Shown here in pieces: positions 13,586 through 14,423 of a stretch of 14,423 bases of DNA. Position numbers and translations under genes: made by a program. The notes under the pieces were generated by a model. That model searched no databases and had not been told where the DNA came from. It worked only from the letters and a program-made list of their open reading frames with translations. This DNA comes from JABIAL01 sp964645825 (GTDB lineage: Bacteria > Patescibacteriota > Patescibacteriia > UBA1558 > GWA2-36-10). Positions within the stretch are counted from its first letter, which is position 1. Each line of letters starts with the position of its first letter. The stretch covers positions 1 through 14,423 of the forward strand of contig CAZXZY010000017.1 in NCBI GenBank assembly GCA_964645825.1, given 5' to 3'.

Positions 13586-14423
13586 TGAAGTACAGAGAAG
13601 CAATAAAAATTGCCGTAAATGCCTTGAAAATCAATAGAGCTCGTGCTTTATTGACTATTTTGGGTATTGTGATTGGTATTGCGGCTGTTTTAGTGGTTAT
13701 GTCGGCTGGTAATAGTATTGAAAAATATATTTTTGCTGAGATGGATAGTTTTGGCACCGACGTTATTCAAACTGAGATCAAAGTACCAAGCACCAAACAC
13801 ACATCGGCTGATAATGCCGCTGGTATGGCTCAAGGCATTGTGATTAATACTTTGACCTTGGGAGATAAAGAGGCGATGGCTAAAATACCAAATATCAAAA
13901 ATAATTATGGTGGCTATTTAGGCCAAGAAGTAGTGCATTGGAAAGACGAAGTCAAAACTGCCATGGTTATGGCTAGCTCACATGAGATGATTGATATTGA
14001 TGCAGTGGAAATAGGCAAAGGTAGATTTTATACTGAAGAAGAAGACGATAATTTAGTGCGCGTAGTAGTTTTAGGCTCCAAAATAAAAGAGTCATTGTTT
14101 GGCGCAAGTGAGGCCATTGGACAAAACATCAAAGTGCGTAAGATGAATTTCAAAGTTGTTGGTGTCGCTAAATCAATGGGTAGTTCTTTATTTTTTGATC
14201 GTGATAGCTTGATTTACATTCCTATCAAAACCGGACAAAAATTATTATGGGGTGTTAATCATTTGAGCTATATAGTTTCTGAGATGGAAGATCCAGATAA
14301 ATCTGATCAGACTGTAGATGAAATTAATGCCTTATTGCGTGATCGACATGATATAACAGATCCAGATAAAGATGATTTTGCTATTATGTCCATGGATGAC
14401 GCTAAAGAATTATTAGGTACTAT
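13585..14423 (+). CDS. FtsX/MacB-family ABC permease, second of two (3' end outside window)
   Basis: An open reading frame begins at ATG 13585 (overlapping the previous stop, TAATG) and runs past the window edge; 279 codons are visible. The start reads MKYREAIKIAVNALKINRAR, then a transmembrane segment ALLTILGIVIGIAAVLVVMS, followed by a MacB core domain with VVVLGSKIKESLFG, VRKMNFKVVGVAKSMGS and DDFAIMSMDDAKELLG. The visible part parallels the preceding permease region by region (for example SFRVIGVMEERGS there, NFKVVGVAKSMGS here), so the two are a tandem paralogous pair. The C-terminal FtsX helices would lie to the right. No Shine-Dalgarno is seen at the start. Confidence 0.93.
   Translation, partial: MKYREAIKIAVNALKINRARALLTILGIVIGIAAVLVVMSAGNSIEKYIFAEMDSFGTDVIQTEIKVPSTKHTSADNAAGMAQGIVINTLTLGDKEAMAKIPNIKNNYGGYLGQEVVHWKDEVKTAMVMASSHEMIDIDAVEIGKGRFYTEEEDDNLVRVVVLGSKIKESLFGASEAIGQNIKVRKMNFKVVGVAKSMGSSLFFDRDSLIYIPIKTGQKLLWGVNHLSYIVSEMEDPDKSDQTVDEINALLRDRHDITDPDKDDFAIMSMDDAKELLGT

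Noticed and set aside
1..14423. Use of a non-standard code (UGA as glycine or tryptophan), as in some CPR lineages
   Set aside because: Ten genes end in TAA or TAG and none in TGA, but no conserved gene contains an in-frame TGA, and TGG is used for tryptophan throughout. The standard code explains everything; avoiding TGA as a stop fits AT-rich composition.
1..14423. CRISPR array, tRNA, rRNA, insertion sequence or prophage
   Set aside because: No regularly spaced repeats, no cloverleaf-forming segment, no transposase or integrase motif and no flanking inverted repeats were noticed. Nearly all sequence is coding on one strand.
10000..14423. Idea that the ABC exporter is part of the pilus system
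   Set aside because: A strong terminator and a new promoter separate them, and no motif links the exporter to pilin processing or assembly. Neighbourhood alone is not enough.

Overview
The window is AT-rich and tightly packed. All eleven genes lie on the + strand, with intergenic gaps of at most about 95 bases, several stop/start overlaps of the form TAATG, and almost no Shine-Dalgarno sequences. Together with short type IV pilins of the Candidate Phyla Radiation type (G|FTLIE head, VDPAKRIG motif, C-terminal SIYVQR) and large DUF2341/LamG-type surface modules, this suggests a member of Patescibacteria/CPR, perhaps of the Parcubacteria group. That assignment rests on gene style and is an inference.

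Region 1 (1-8810) is a type IV pilus or type II secretion-like assembly cluster. It opens with the C-terminal part of a PilC/GspF inner-membrane platform protein. Four pilin-like genes follow, and their N-terminal heads resemble the GspH/FimT, GspI/PilV, GspJ/PilW and GspK/PilX minor pseudopilins in that canonical order. Each head carries an unusually large extracellular domain: DUF2341-like plus LamG/concanavalin A-like, a predicted beta-propeller, LamG, and DUF2341-like plus LamG again. The fourth lacks the conserved Glu at mature position 5, as GspK does. The region ends with a long PilM-like actin-fold ATPase, with its own promoter, that continues through a transmembrane helix into an extracytoplasmic domain.

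Region 2 (8811-9960) holds a promoter, two tandem paralogous major-type pilins and a strong intrinsic terminator.

Region 3 (9961-14423) starts at a new promoter and encodes a MacA/HlyD-like adaptor, a MacB/LolD-type ATPase and two FtsX/MacB-type permeases, the second cut by the window edge. The four genes are joined by TAATG overlaps and probably form one export complex.

Working model (inference): PilC and PilM assemble a pilus built mainly of the two small pilins and capped by a tip complex of four large-headed minor pilins. Their lectin-like and propeller domains would bind a surface or host glycan. The ABC exporter is a separate transcription unit, and nothing in the sequence links it functionally to the pilus.
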